DNA of 64,000 nt from JAWLBR01 sp041687495 (GCA_041687495.1 JAWLBR010000004.1:1-64000); one strand, 5' to 3'. Positions 1-8,604 are shown, counted from the first letter of the stretch. Translations and numbers: made by a program. The notes: generated by a model from the letters alone, not told the origin.

Positions 1-956
1 TCTGAGGTGTTGGCTATATCGACATCCGCTGCACCGCAGTCGAGACACACTTGGGCTGCCTGCTCGTAAACGGTCTCTAACTCCCTTAGGTCGCTTCCAT
101 GGAAAGTCAGCAGCAGATATGCCGGTGCTGACGAGTCGGGAAATGTCCGGCCTAGGTACTTCTCAGCTGCGCTCAGGATCTCTCTTTGCATAAACTCTAC
201 TGCACTGGGGACGATCCTGGCGCTAATGATTCGAGGTACCGCCGCGATGGCCGGCTCCAGACCGGCAAAAGGCACAAGCAGACTCAGTTGTTTGTTTGGT
301 TTGGGCAGCAGACGCACGATGATCTTGGTGATAACCGCCAACGTACCTTCCGATCCAACAAGAAGCTGTGTCAAGTTGTATCCTGAGCTGTTCTTGACCA
401 CCTTGCCTCCGGTGTTGATAACCGCGCCATTAGGAAGCACGGCCTCGAGTCCAATAATGTAGTCCCGTGTAACGCCATACTTGACGGCCCGCATGCCCCC
501 GGCGTTGGTGCTGACATTGCCGCCGATGGTAGCGGTCTTTTCTCCGGGATCCGGCGGATAGAACAACCCTTGGTCTTCGACTGTCTTCTGAAACTCCAGC
601 AGTACCACTCCGGGCTCTACTACCGCCATTAAGTTCTCATGGTCGATTTCTAGGATCTTGTTCATTCTTGTTGTGCACAGAAGGATTCCACCACTGGTAG
701 CCACTGCCCCTCCGCATAGTCCTGTGCCGGCTCCCCGAGGAGTCACTGGGATGCTGCGTTTGTTGGCATACGCCAGTATCTGGGAAACTTCTTCTGTACT
801 CGCTGGCTCCACCAGCACCTCTGGTGGCCAAGCGTCCAGTGCCAACTCATCGCGAAAGAAGTCCTCGCTGATGGTCCCTGCTGCCTGTACCCGCTGCTCA
901 TCGCAAATTCCTTGAAGAACCTGAATATCTTCTGCAGTTACTTTAGAGTATGGCAT
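1..956 (-). CDS. FAD-linked 2-hydroxyacid dehydrogenase, GlcD/LctD type (3' end outside window)
   Basis: Flavoprotein that oxidises a 2-hydroxy acid such as lactate or glycolate. About 318 residues are visible; the C-terminal part lies beyond base 1. The reverse strand reads MPYSKVTAED, then the FAD-binding stretch TPRGAGTGLCGG (about residues 72-83) and the DPGEKTATIGGNVSTNAGG stretch of the FAD_binding_4 domain. The ATG at 956 lies inside the last codons of the ferredoxin-EtfA gene (14-base overlap), which implies translational coupling. Together with the upstream EtfA-ferredoxin and EtfB genes it matches the LctD/LctC/LctB arrangement of Acetobacterium woodii, where lactate oxidation with NAD+ is driven by reduced ferredoxin. 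The substrate cannot be read from the sequence. Confidence 0.88.
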   Translation of the reverse strand, partial: MPYSKVTAEDIQVLQGICDEQRVQAAGTISEDFFRDELALDAWPPEVLVEPASTEEVSQILAYANKRSIPVTPRGAGTGLCGGAVATSGGILLCTTRMNKILEIDHENLMAVVEPGVVLLEFQKTVEDQGLFYPPDPGEKTATIGGNVSTNAGGMRAVKYGVTRDYIIGLEAVLPNGAVINTGGKVVKNSSGYNLTQLLVGSEGTLAVITKIIVRLLPKPNKQLSLLVPFAGLEPAIAAVPRIISARIVPSAVEFMQREILSAAEKYLGRTFPDSSAPAYLLLTFHGSDLRELETVYEQAAQVCLDCGAADVDIANTS

Positions 957-2142
957 CGATGGGTTCTCCCTTCTCCAACCTTGAGATGGCTTTGGGGAGA
1001 ATCTCGTATAAATCCCCCACCATCCCGTAGTGAGCCGTCTCAAAGATCGGCGCGGCAGGATCATTGTTGATGGCAAAGATCAGCTCAGCCCCGGAAATAC
1101 TTGCCGAGAACTGAATGGCACCAGAGACACCCACCGTGATTAGCAGCTTGGGGCGCACGGTCCGGCCGCTTAAGCCAATCTGCTGGGAATGTTGCGCCCA
1201 CCCCATCTCGACCAAGGGCCTAGTTACCCCCAGCTGTCCGCCCAGCAGGTCGGCTAGACGCTGTGCCAGTTGCAAGTCCTGTCGGTTCTTTAGTCCCCGT
1301 CCAGCCGCAACGATCACCTCTGCATCGGCAATGTTTTCCTCTGGTGGTTTCACAGCAGTGCTAAGGACAGTGGAACGACTGTTAAGCTGAGCCTTACTGA
1401 GTCGGCAGTGCACGACCTTAGCGTTGGGACGGCGCTGTTGAACGGCGGGATCCATGACCTTGTAGCGAACGGTGGCCATCTGTGGTCGATGCTTCGGAGT
1501 GACAATCTGAGCCATAATATTGCCGCCAAACGCCGGACGAATCTGAACCAAGTCGGTGTTATCTTTCATGGATAATAGGGTACAATCCGCGGTCAGACCG
1601 GTCCGAAAACGGACAGCGATTCGGGGTGCCAAAGACCTGCCTAAGGGAGTGGCACCCACCAGGATGACACTGGGCTTCATGGTCTCAATAACTTGAGTAG
1701 CAGCATTGGCAAAAGGCTCAATCCGAAAACTGGACAGCTCAGGAGCATCAAAAGTATAAGCAGTGTCTACACCAAAGTCCAGCATCTCGGCCGCAACGGG
1801 AGCAATACCATTGCCAATTACCACCACACTCAGGCAGTGTCCCACCTTATCCGCAAGCTCCCTCCCTTTGCCCAAGAGCTCATAGGTTACTGGATGAACG
1901 AGGTTACCTTGGGTTTCGGCAATCACCAAGACTCCGGTATACAGCGATTTGTCGATTTCAACTTGGCTCTGTGCTGTCAAGCTGATCGCTTCCTCAGGAC
2001 AGCTACGGATGCAGAGTTTACACAGCCGACAGCTGGGGCCAATCTCGATACCATCGCTTTGTTGCACCAGCGCGCCAAATGGGCACGCCTGGACGCACGC
2101 ACCGCAAAGCGTGCACCGTCCCTGGTCAATCTGTAATTGCAT
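943..2142 (-). CDS. Electron transfer flavoprotein alpha subunit with N-terminal 2[4Fe-4S] ferredoxin domain
   Basis: Alpha subunit of an electron transfer flavoprotein, 399 aa. Residues 1-60 form a bacterial ferredoxin domain: CTLCGACVQACPFGA and then CRLCKLCIRSCPEEA. The middle is the ETF N-terminal Rossmann-like domain. The C-terminal FAD domain (about 280-390) shows VIVAAGRGLKN, GWAQHSQQIGLSG, ITVGVSGAIQF and AINNDPAAPIFE. The ferredoxin extension is the hallmark of LctC-type and other bifurcating ETFs that exchange electrons with ferredoxin. Start ATG is preceded by GAAGGGGGAACAAAG. It is the third gene of an operon with a sugar isomerase and EtfB, and its stop overlaps the GlcD start. 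Confidence 0.93.
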   Translation of the reverse strand: MQLQIDQGRCTLCGACVQACPFGALVQQSDGIEIGPSCRLCKLCIRSCPEEAISLTAQSQVEIDKSLYTGVLVIAETQGNLVHPVTYELLGKGRELADKVGHCLSVVVIGNGIAPVAAEMLDFGVDTAYTFDAPELSSFRIEPFANAATQVIETMKPSVILVGATPLGRSLAPRIAVRFRTGLTADCTLLSMKDNTDLVQIRPAFGGNIMAQIVTPKHRPQMATVRYKVMDPAVQQRRPNAKVVHCRLSKAQLNSRSTVLSTAVKPPEENIADAEVIVAAGRGLKNRQDLQLAQRLADLLGGQLGVTRPLVEMGWAQHSQQIGLSGRTVRPKLLITVGVSGAIQFSASISGAELIFAINNDPAAPIFETAHYGMVGDLYEILPKAISRLEKGEPIDAIL

Positions 2143-2211
2143 CTTTGTTCCCCCTTCGGAGAAAACGCTGGCAGGCTGAAGCCAAGACTGCTTCTGACAG
2201 CCAAACTACTT

Positions 2212-3003
2212 CTATGTGAACTTAAGTTCCCTAAGTTTGGCCACAAGCTGAGCAGCCAGCTCGTCACCGCTTCCTTCCCAGCGAACGTGATCGACACTGC
2301 GATCCGGAGGAAAAATCCGCTCCACCTGAGTCGGCGACCCCTCAAGGCCAAAACAAGTTTCTGTCTCCTCAGCCTGCAGGTCAGAGGCCTGCCAAACAGT
2401 TACCGGCCAGTCTCTCGATTGGAGCTTGCGCCGATAGGACAGCAGTCTAGGTTGATTAACGGCCTTCGTCACTGCGATGAGAGCCGGCAGCCGGACAGAT
2501 AGTGTATCGACTGTCTGACCCATGTCGCGAGTAATGTGAATACAGTCACCGGTGACTTCGTTGATTCCCTCTACATAGGCTTCGTGAGGGATATTCAGGA
2601 ACTCAGCGATTCCAGGTCCAACCTGAGCCGTATCTCCATCCGTGGTCTGCATACCACACAGGATGAGATCAAACTCCTCCAGTTTACGTATCCCTTGGGC
2701 TAAGGTATACGCTGTTGCCAGTGTATCCGCTCCAGCAAATGCACGATCCGATAGTAAGACGCCGCTGTCGGCTCCCATCATATATGCCTCTTTGATGACG
2801 GTTTCAGCCTGCGGCGGACCCATCGACACAACGATAACCTCGCCACCATAGCGCTGTTGTAGCCTGATAGCTGCCTCAAGGGCATACAGGTCATAGGGGT
2901 TAATGATTGAGTCAACCCCGTCCCGCTTCAGTACACCAGTCACAGGATCTACCTCGACATCTCGAGTTTCAGGTACCTGTTTGATACAGACAACGATCCT
3001 CAC
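2212..3003 (-). CDS. Electron transfer flavoprotein beta subunit
   Basis: Beta subunit of the ETF heterodimer, 263 aa from a GTG start. A longer open frame exists, but AAGGAGG lies seven bases before the GTG at 3003, and the protein then begins VRIVVCIKQVPET, the usual EtfB N-terminus. Other family marks are NPYDLYALEAAIRL, VVSMGPPQAE, GADTLATAYTLAQGI and GMQTTDGDTAQVGPG. In LctB-type bifurcating ETFs this subunit binds the NAD(H)-reactive flavin. It lies 69 bases upstream of EtfA. Partner identity (LctBCD-like complex) is inferred from gene order. Confidence 0.93.
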   Translation of the reverse strand: MRIVVCIKQVPETRDVEVDPVTGVLKRDGVDSIINPYDLYALEAAIRLQQRYGGEVIVVSMGPPQAETVIKEAYMMGADSGVLLSDRAFAGADTLATAYTLAQGIRKLEEFDLILCGMQTTDGDTAQVGPGIAEFLNIPHEAYVEGINEVTGDCIHITRDMGQTVDTLSVRLPALIAVTKAVNQPRLLSYRRKLQSRDWPVTVWQASDLQAEETETCFGLEGSPTQVERIFPPDRSVDHVRWEGSGDELAAQLVAKLRELKFT

Positions 3004-3059
3004 ACTTCCGCCTCCTTGTACCGCAGCCCAAGAGCCATCGCACGTTTGGCGTCTATTCC

Positions 3060-3866
3060 CTACTTGACGTTTTGCTTGACCCACTCCAACCCTTTTCGAT
3101 AGCCTTCTGCCGGGTCTGTCTTGCCTTCAAACTCAACACACCACGCACCGTCGTACCCGGCATCCTGAAGACATTTTGCTGCCCATTTGAGATCAAGCTC
3201 ACCTTCACCTAACGCGGTTCCCTCATACTCGGATAAGCTATTTCGTCCATCCTTCAAATGGCAGTGCAGTACGTACGGAGCGATCTTTGCGTAGAACTCG
3301 TTGACGGTTTCTAGGGAGTGCCCCGCCCACCGATAGTTCATCGTGTCCAGGTTTGCGCCAATGCAGTCGGTCTCTAGCTGTTGGAAGAGAGCTATCTGTA
3401 CCTCCGCGTCGTTTGTTACCAACCCGTGGTTGTCTAGAGCCATGAGTAGACCTTCCGCCTCGGCAAAGCCACGGCTGCGGGAGAAGCCTTCCAGCATCAG
3501 ATCAAACCACTGCTCCTTTGCCACTCCCTCCTTAGCCCAACCTCCATCGACCCGCAAAATGTTTGTTCCTACGATCTTGGCCAGATTCCCCACCTGTTCC
3601 AGTCGTTGAACCTGATAGGACATCTCCTGCTCTGTTGGTACGAGAAAGTCGTTTTGGGCTGCTACTGCAGAGGCCGTCATCTCCCGCTCGTCAAGCATTA
3701 GCTTAACGGATCGTGCCTGATTCACAGCTTCTTCGTATGCGGCGCCCTTTGCCCAGATGTCAGTTGCCTGCAGTTCTACATACCCAAAGCCTGTCTGAGC
3801 CGCGTAGTCTAGGAAGGTCTCAAGATCTCCAGGAAAGTTATAGTGGACTAAACCAAGCTTTACCAT
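3060..3866 (-). CDS. Sugar phosphate isomerase/epimerase family protein (TIM barrel)
   Basis: AP-endonuclease-2/xylose-isomerase-like TIM barrel, 268 aa. The metal-binding, barrel-type strands are visible: LGLVHYNFPGDLE at the N-terminus, ALDNHGLVTND, IGANLDTMNYRWAG, VLHCHLKDGR and the closing WCVEFEGKTDP. These Glu/His/Asp positions are where this family ligates a divalent metal. The ATG follows GGGGAGGCTGACT. It is the first gene of the ETF/GlcD operon (57 bases before the EtfB GTG), an unusual partner for an ETF-linked dehydrogenase. The substrate is unknown; a sugar or hydroxyacid isomerase is plausible. Confidence 0.85.
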   Translation of the reverse strand: MVKLGLVHYNFPGDLETFLDYAAQTGFGYVELQATDIWAKGAAYEEAVNQARSVKLMLDEREMTASAVAAQNDFLVPTEQEMSYQVQRLEQVGNLAKIVGTNILRVDGGWAKEGVAKEQWFDLMLEGFSRSRGFAEAEGLLMALDNHGLVTNDAEVQIALFQQLETDCIGANLDTMNYRWAGHSLETVNEFYAKIAPYVLHCHLKDGRNSLSEYEGTALGEGELDLKWAAKCLQDAGYDGAWCVEFEGKTDPAEGYRKGLEWVKQNVK

Positions 3867-4310
3867 AGTCAGCCTCCCCGCCGTCCCTTAGTAGGCGACA
3901 GCGCCAAGATTAGTTAATTCAAATTGGGTGTTTCTTCCTTACCAGCCCGATTCCTTTCTGGTGGCTCTAGAAATGAGCACCCTCCCGTTGTGAAGCAGCG
4001 CGCAATAACGTCCATTTTTTCTCAATCTGTGGGAGAGGCGCGTAGGATCACAGGAGAGTTTCAGAGAGCTAACTCAGAGGAACCGCCGCTTAAAGTTGAT
4101 TCGTTTCCACTGTAATCCCGCAACAATGTTTGGAATTGTCCCCCTGCCAGCAAACCAATTACCCGTCTGTCTATAACTTACCGGGGTCAAGCTCACCACA
4201 CAAACTTCTGCGATTTTTCCTGCATCTGTAATCACATTAAACCCTTGTCAAGCCAACTTATTTGTGGTACCTTGTAATTGTGATTTCTATTTCAAAAGGG
4301 GGATTTTCTC
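3867..4310. other. Intergenic region between divergent genes
   Basis: 444 bases with no convincing gene. It separates the minus-strand isomerase/ETF operon from the plus-strand FMN-binding-like gene and should carry promoters for both. A possible plus-strand promoter lies at 4245-4273. No hairpin with a T-run and no recognisable riboswitch was seen. Confidence 0.5.
4245..4273 (+). promoter_or_regulatory. Possible promoter of the FMN-binding-like gene
   Basis: TTGTCA (4245-4250), a 17-base spacer and TACCTT (4268-4273) lie about 40 bases before the ATG at 4311. The -35 is good and the -10 weak (three of six). The ribosome binding site AAAAGGGGG precedes the ATG. Confidence 0.3.
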
Positions 4311-4865
4311 ATGAAACGTACGTCGTTAGTTGTTGTCGCACTCAGTCTTGCGCTGCTGTTGGCCGGAAGCCTGGCATCAGCCGCCACCCTGGACATTGTC
4401 GGTGATTCTGCAGCCACCAATGCCAAGATCAGCAGTGGTCGCACCATCGCTGACTATGCTGCCGCTTTGCAAGATCTCGTCGGTGCTGATTCTGTTGGCC
4501 GCCAGCTGATCATGCCCGAGCGCAACAACTACAAGTATTTGTTCCTGCCTCTGATGAAGGACGGTAAGGTTATCGGCTATGGTACTTGGGTTAATACCGT
4601 CATTTACCAACATCCAGAGGACATCATTGCTGTCGTTAATCCCGACGGTTCCCTGCAAAAGTGGGCCGCCATCGATGCTAACGACCACCACGGCGAGATG
4701 AAAGACGAGAAGATCATTGGCAAGTTCTACGGCATGACCAAGGATCGTGGCTTTGATCCTGAGGTTGACGGCATTGCCGGTTCCACCATCTCTGTGAACA
4801 CCTTCTTTGCAGAGCTGAAGAACCTGCTTCTGGTGTTTGACCTGTACATCAAGCCTCAAATCTAA
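4311..4865 (+). CDS. Secreted small protein resembling the FMN-binding (RnfG/NqrC-type) domain
   Basis: 184 aa with a clear Sec signal peptide: MKRTS, a hydrophobic run of about 15 residues, then LASA-A as cleavage site near residue 24. The mature part has YLFLPLMKDGKVIGYG and ends GIAGSTISVNTFFAEL, which resembles the SGATxxT/S flavinylation region of FMN_bind domains in RnfG, NqrC and NosR. The match is imperfect: AGSTIS instead of S/T-G-A-T-x-S, so covalent FMN attachment is uncertain. No other Rnf/Nqr subunit is adjacent, so it is a stand-alone extracytoplasmic protein. It ends 17 bases before a strong bidirectional terminator. Confidence 0.6.
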   Translation: MKRTSLVVVALSLALLLAGSLASAATLDIVGDSAATNAKISSGRTIADYAAALQDLVGADSVGRQLIMPERNNYKYLFLPLMKDGKVIGYGTWVNTVIYQHPEDIIAVVNPDGSLQKWAAIDANDHHGEMKDEKIIGKFYGMTKDRGFDPEVDGIAGSTISVNTFFAELKNLLLVFDLYIKPQI

Positions 4866-4882
4866 GGCGAGATATAGTGCAC

Positions 4883-4922
4883 AAAAAAGCCCCGGCTAAT
4901 TAACTTAGCCGGGGCTTTTTTC
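4883..4922. terminator. Bidirectional rho-independent terminator
   Basis: Hairpin with stem AGCCCCGGCTAA paired to TTAGCCGGGGCT around a 5-base loop, flanked by A6 on the left and T6 on the right, so it works on both strands. It serves the FMN-binding-like gene (plus) and the convergent Gfo/Idh/MocA gene (minus), whose stop codon abuts it. Confidence 0.93.
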
Positions 4923-6020
4923 TTAGCCGATACACCAATGAACATTGTTCACCAGTTCCAGTTTTCCCGAGTCAGCGGCTCGAATACCGGCATCCAAGAT
5001 AGCCATGGCATCAAGGTTGACTGGCAAATCCAGTGTGGGGTGCAGGGGCTCCCCTGTTTGCAGGTGGTGGATCATTTCTTTCGCAATCGAGTCTCTTCCT
5101 TCGGGGAGAGTCTCGTTCTCGTACACCTCCGAAGGTTCTCTGCTCTTGCGCTCGGTATACACCAGCAAGCTCTTACCGTCTACCACGAGGGTTCCCTTTT
5201 CCCCGTAGACGATGGGCCCGGTAGGTACGCCGGTATTGTATGTGGTCCAGGTTCCCTCCAGGATAGCTACAGCTTGTGAGAACCGCGCGGTGATGATGGC
5301 ATTATCGTCAGCATCCCCATACGCCGAAAGGAGATTCGCTCGCAGGCCATTGGCAGCAACCGCTGGCTCTCCCAAGTACCACCGGGACAGACAGGCTCCG
5401 TAACAGCAATAGTCCAGAAGTGCACCGCCGCCTGGGCTGCGCTGGTGCCACCATTCAGCACCCTTCTCCACATCAGAAATGACTTGCCCGTAAGACAGCG
5501 GCCCCAGCGAAGCTCCGTTGCGCCACTTAACCTCCCAGACTTGACCGATAGCTCCTGCTTCAATCAGCTCTTTGGCCTTCCGGACAGCCGGTGACCAGGT
5601 GATGGGCCAGTTAACAACCAACTTCACGCCTGCGTTAGCGGCAGCTCTTGCCATGGCCAGAGCGTCAGAAAGGCTGCTGGCCATGGGTTTTTCTGTCAGC
5701 ATATGGATGCCTTTCGCAGCGATTGCTTCGGCAACCTCCCGGTGTCGGGCATTCTCCGGGCAGAAGATGATGATATCGAACTGCTCTTGCTCCAGCATTT
5801 CCCGGTAGTCTTCGTAGTACTTGGGAATACCTGTGTGCTCCAGCGCCCTTTGCACGTTGGCCCGTCGCGTCCCAGGCTCCAGGGACAGTGAGGGTACGGC
5901 GGGTGTTGTATCAGCACATGCCACCCATTCGACTACGTCTAGCTCGGCGAAAGTATCGATTAGGCTGTTCACGTGCATATGAGCAAAACCGATTACCCCC
6001 ACACGAAATTTGTTACTCAC
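4923..6020 (-). CDS. Gfo/Idh/MocA family oxidoreductase
   Basis: NAD(P)-dependent sugar or cyclitol dehydrogenase family protein, about 365 aa. The N-terminal Rossmann fold reads RVGVIGFAHMHVNSL; the substrate-domain signature is TEKPMASSLSDALAM (the EKP motif), followed by GGGALLDYCCYGACL. The open frame can begin at a TTG (6029), but AAAGGAG touches that TTG and lies nine bases from the GTG at 6020, which I prefer. The N-terminus has FAHMH where a GxGxxG motif is usual, so cofactor binding is atypical. Substrate unknown. Convergent with the FMN-binding-like gene. Confidence 0.85.
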   Translation of the reverse strand: MSNKFRVGVIGFAHMHVNSLIDTFAELDVVEWVACADTTPAVPSLSLEPGTRRANVQRALEHTGIPKYYEDYREMLEQEQFDIIIFCPENARHREVAEAIAAKGIHMLTEKPMASSLSDALAMARAAANAGVKLVVNWPITWSPAVRKAKELIEAGAIGQVWEVKWRNGASLGPLSYGQVISDVEKGAEWWHQRSPGGGALLDYCCYGACLSRWYLGEPAVAANGLRANLLSAYGDADDNAIITARFSQAVAILEGTWTTYNTGVPTGPIVYGEKGTLVVDGKSLLVYTERKSREPSEVYENETLPEGRDSIAKEMIHHLQTGEPLHPTLDLPVNLDAMAILDAGIRAADSGKLELVNNVHWCIG

Positions 6021-6129
6021 ACTAACCAACTCCTTTTGCGGCCCATATTTCTCCTTCTTGAGTGGTACCTCACCTTTACTATTTCAGCCACCTGTAGCAG
6101 CAATCCTTGTACAGCCAAGGCAAAATAGG

Positions 6130-6151
6130 AAAAAAGAGGCGCTTTCGCCTC
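6130..6151 (-). terminator. Terminator of the MalY-type aminotransferase gene
   Basis: Read on the minus strand: GAGGCG, loop AAAG, CGCCTC, then TTTTTT. It lies 21 bases after the stop codon of the aminotransferase gene. Confidence 0.9.
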
Positions 6152-6171
6152 CTGTGATGAACTGCGATAAC

Positions 6172-7368
6172 CTATTCTCTGTCTGTACGTTTCTCCCTGC
6201 CTAAGTTCGCCACAGCCGTCTCAAGCCGCTTCAACCCTTCGGCGAGAATGGAGCGGGGACATCCAATGTTCAAGCGAGCGTGTCCGTACCCGCCCTCACC
6301 GAACCAAACTCCCTCGTTAAGGACAATCCCGGCCTCCTGAACGAGGAACTGCTGCAGCCTGTCGGAAGGCAGTTCAAGCCCGGAAAAATCCAACCAGACC
6401 AGGTAGGTTCCTTCGGGGCGGAGCACCCGTACCCCTGACAAACGTTTCTCCACGTACTCGCAGAGAAAATCTAGATTCCGTTCCAAATACTGAAGCAGTT
6501 GATCTAGCCAAGCTCCCCCATGCTTATAAGCAGCCTCCAAAGCGGTGACACCAAAAATGTTGGTCGACGATCCGACACTCTCGACGGTATTGGCAAAGGT
6601 TTGGCGCAGGCGCTCATTCGGGATGATTACCGCGGCCGTTGACAGTCCGGCCAAATTAAAGGTCTTACTGGGAGCCATACAGGTAACCGTCATCTGCTCC
6701 AGCTGCGCAGACAATGATGCGATCGGTGTGTATCTACAGCCAGAGTAGACGAAGTCCGAGTGGACGTCATCTGAGACGATCAGGATTCCATGCGCAGCAC
6801 AGAGCTCCCCTAGACGCCGCAGCTCCTCCGGGTTCCATACCCGACCCACAGGATTGTGGGGATTACACAGGATAATCATCTTAGTTCTGGAGTCAATCTT
6901 GGCCTCGAGGTCAGCCAGGTCCATGACGTATGTACCATTCTCAGTCTTTAAAGGGTTAGTCACCACTTGGCAGCCATTTGCTTCCACGGCTCGGAAGAAA
7001 GGTCCATACACGGGCGGCTGAATGATCACCTTGTCACCGCGGTTGGTATAGGACAGGACAGCGAGATTCAGGGCGGCAACTACGCTTCCGGTGAGCAATG
7101 TCCAGTCGATACTGACATCCCATCCGTGCCTTTGTCTAATCCACCCCGCCAGGGCTTGCAGCGCCTGCTCAGGCGGCGTTGGATATCCGTAGATGGGATG
7201 CTCAGCTCTTGTCTGGATGGCCTCTACTACAGCCGGCGGCACTGCGAAGTCCATGTCCGCCACCCACAGAGGAAGTAAGTCCTGGCGGCCATACTGCTTT
7301 CTGGGTTGGTCCCACTTGACGCATCCGGTTCCGGAGCGGGTAATCACCCGATCAAAATCGAACTGCAC
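6172..7368 (-). CDS. MalY/PatB-type PLP-dependent aminotransferase (cystathionine beta-lyase family)
   Basis: Fold-type I PLP enzyme of about 398 aa. Marks in order: WVADMDFAVPPAV (the MalY N-terminal substrate loop), YGYPTPPEQ, IQPPVYGPFF, CNPHNPVGRVW, VSDDVHSDFVY and the Schiff-base lysine in APSKTFNLAG. The C-terminal RLNIGCPRS carries the carboxylate-binding Arg. Family members cleave cystathionine or cysteine to pyruvate, ammonia and a thiol, or transaminate. An ATG exists at 7383, but GGAGGAG lies six bases before the GTG at 7368. Flanked by its own terminator and that of the upstream rseC-like gene, so it is probably monocistronic. Confidence 0.92.
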   Translation of the reverse strand: MQFDFDRVITRSGTGCVKWDQPRKQYGRQDLLPLWVADMDFAVPPAVVEAIQTRAEHPIYGYPTPPEQALQALAGWIRQRHGWDVSIDWTLLTGSVVAALNLAVLSYTNRGDKVIIQPPVYGPFFRAVEANGCQVVTNPLKTENGTYVMDLADLEAKIDSRTKMIILCNPHNPVGRVWNPEELRRLGELCAAHGILIVSDDVHSDFVYSGCRYTPIASLSAQLEQMTVTCMAPSKTFNLAGLSTAAVIIPNERLRQTFANTVESVGSSTNIFGVTALEAAYKHGGAWLDQLLQYLERNLDFLCEYVEKRLSGVRVLRPEGTYLVWLDFSGLELPSDRLQQFLVQEAGIVLNEGVWFGEGGYGHARLNIGCPRSILAEGLKRLETAVANLGREKRTDRE

Positions 7369-7424
7369 AGCAAACTCCTCCATTTTGCTTCATAGTCAAA
7401 AACCTGATGTCACAAATCCGTATG

Positions 7425-7460
7425 TAAAAAAGCTGTCTCGGTGAACCGAAACAGCTTTTG
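7425..7460 (-). terminator. Terminator of the rseC-like gene
   Basis: AAAAGCTGT and ACAGCTTTT arms with an inner TCGG/CCGA stem and TGAA loop; the minus strand runs into TTTTTT. It sits between the rseC-like stop codon and the aminotransferase start. Confidence 0.85.
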
Positions 7461-7498
7461 CTTGCCTTAACCAGAGCACCAGCCGCTGACATATCCAC

Positions 7499-7990
7499 CT
7501 AACCCTGCAGTTTCAGTGAGTCCTGGCTGAGAAACTTGCACCCTTGGCAGGCTGGCGCCACTGGAAGGACTTCGTCATCGGCGTAGGCGACTACTTTGTA
7601 GTCAAAACTGCGGGCAGCAAAGTACCTCAGGTTGAAGGTAAAAGTAAGAGCAATCAGTAGAGCCGACGCAATTCCCACCCACCAAGACTCACTAGTTGGT
7701 AGGACGCTCGTTCCTGCAACATAGGCTAACAAGCCCAGTACAAGCGGGAGAATATAAATCCCGAAGGCCGCTTTCAGCGCCAGACTACCGTCAAACTCAA
7801 CTTCCACCCAGTCACCAGCCTTTGCTCCAATGGCATTCTTGGCCGATATACTGAGTTCAGTACTCGTCGGGCCCAACATCTGACCGTGGGAGCACTTCCC
7901 TGCAGAACAGGATCCCTGCCGGTGGATCTGAACCAAAGCTTGCCCATTGTTTTCAATGGAAATCACATTGCCCTTTTGCCTCTGCCCCAT
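7499..7990 (-). CDS. RseC/MucC-type SoxR-reducing family membrane protein
   Basis: 163 aa. The N-terminal cytoplasmic domain has GSCSAGKCSHGQM, a cysteine-rich stretch typical of RseC, then the VEVEFDGSLAL strand. Two membrane segments follow (about 90-108 and 115-133) and a Cys pair in PACQGCKF closes the protein. RseC homologues interact with Rnf-type reducing systems (SoxR reduction in E. coli); in Firmicutes they often occur near rnf genes, which are absent here. ATG preceded by GGGGTGAGAGC. A near-consensus promoter lies 87 bases upstream and a terminator follows, so it is a single-gene transcript. Confidence 0.85.
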   Translation of the reverse strand: MGQRQKGNVISIENNGQALVQIHRQGSCSAGKCSHGQMLGPTSTELSISAKNAIGAKAGDWVEVEFDGSLALKAAFGIYILPLVLGLLAYVAGTSVLPTSESWWVGIASALLIALTFTFNLRYFAARSFDYKVVAYADDEVLPVAPACQGCKFLSQDSLKLQG

Positions 7991-8076
7991 GCTCTCACCC
8001 CGTAGTTAGTACTATAAAACTCTCCTCAGATCTCTGTAATTAGTAATAGTAACTTTTAAGGATACCTGCTCTGGGT

Positions 8077-8106
8077 ATTGTATCCCTTGGCGGGCTCCCT
8101 TGTCAA
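8077..8106 (-). promoter_or_regulatory. Near-consensus sigma-A promoter for the rseC-like gene
   Basis: On the minus strand: TTGACA (8106-8101), an 18-base spacer and TACAAT (8082-8077). The -35 is perfect and the -10 matches five of six. It predicts a leader of about 80 bases before the ATG at 7990. Confidence 0.75.
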
Positions 8107-8228
8107 GCAAAGCAGGCTACGATGATGGCTCCTCACAGTTGTCCGACCAGCAGGGAAAGCGTCCCCGATGCTGGAACTTTCTTCTGTAGCACACCATGCG
8201 CTTGACTACTTCTGAAGGGGTGAGAGAT

Positions 8229-8600
8229 TTGACCAAAGAAGGCAGCGGCTTGACCACTACGTGTACAGATACCATAACTACCTTCCAGCAAATCAAGGAT
8301 CAAATCGAATCGTTTGTCCAAGCCCGGGATTGGGCTCAACACCATAATCCCAAGAACCTCTCAATGAGTATTGCGATCGAGGCGGCTGAGCTCATGGAGA
8401 TTTTCCAGTGGACGCCCTCCGAGCTGGCCCCAACCATTACCGAGTCTGAGGAATTCACCCACCTGCAGGAAGAACTGGCGGATGTGCTCATCTACTGCAT
8501 GCAACTGGCTAACCGCCTAGAAATCGATGTTGCGTCGGCGATCAGAGCCAAAATGGAGAAGAACGAGCGCCGCTTCCCAGCAGTCAAACCGCAGCAGTGA
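8229..8600 (+). CDS. MazG-like nucleotide pyrophosphohydrolase
   Basis: About 123 aa, all-alpha NTP pyrophosphohydrolase of the MazG/RS21-C6 (dCTPase-like) type that removes non-canonical or surplus dNTPs. The Mg-binding motif is visible as EAAELMEIFQW and EELADVLIYC (the EExxD-type helices). The frame can start at an ATG at 8196, but that ATG has no ribosome binding site; AAGGGG lies eight bases before the TTG at 8229, so I choose that with moderate confidence. It stops five bases before the end of the convergent C_GCAxxG_C_C gene. Confidence 0.85.
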   Translation: MTKEGSGLTTTCTDTITTFQQIKDQIESFVQARDWAQHHNPKNLSMSIAIEAAELMEIFQWTPSELAPTITESEEFTHLQEELADVLIYCMQLANRLEIDVASAIRAKMEKNERRFPAVKPQQ

Positions 8601-8604
8601 GTTA

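Noticed and set aside
1693..2136. 147-codon plus-strand frame and similar long antisense frames
   Set aside because: They are shadows inside well-supported ferredoxin-EtfA, LPS and other genes.
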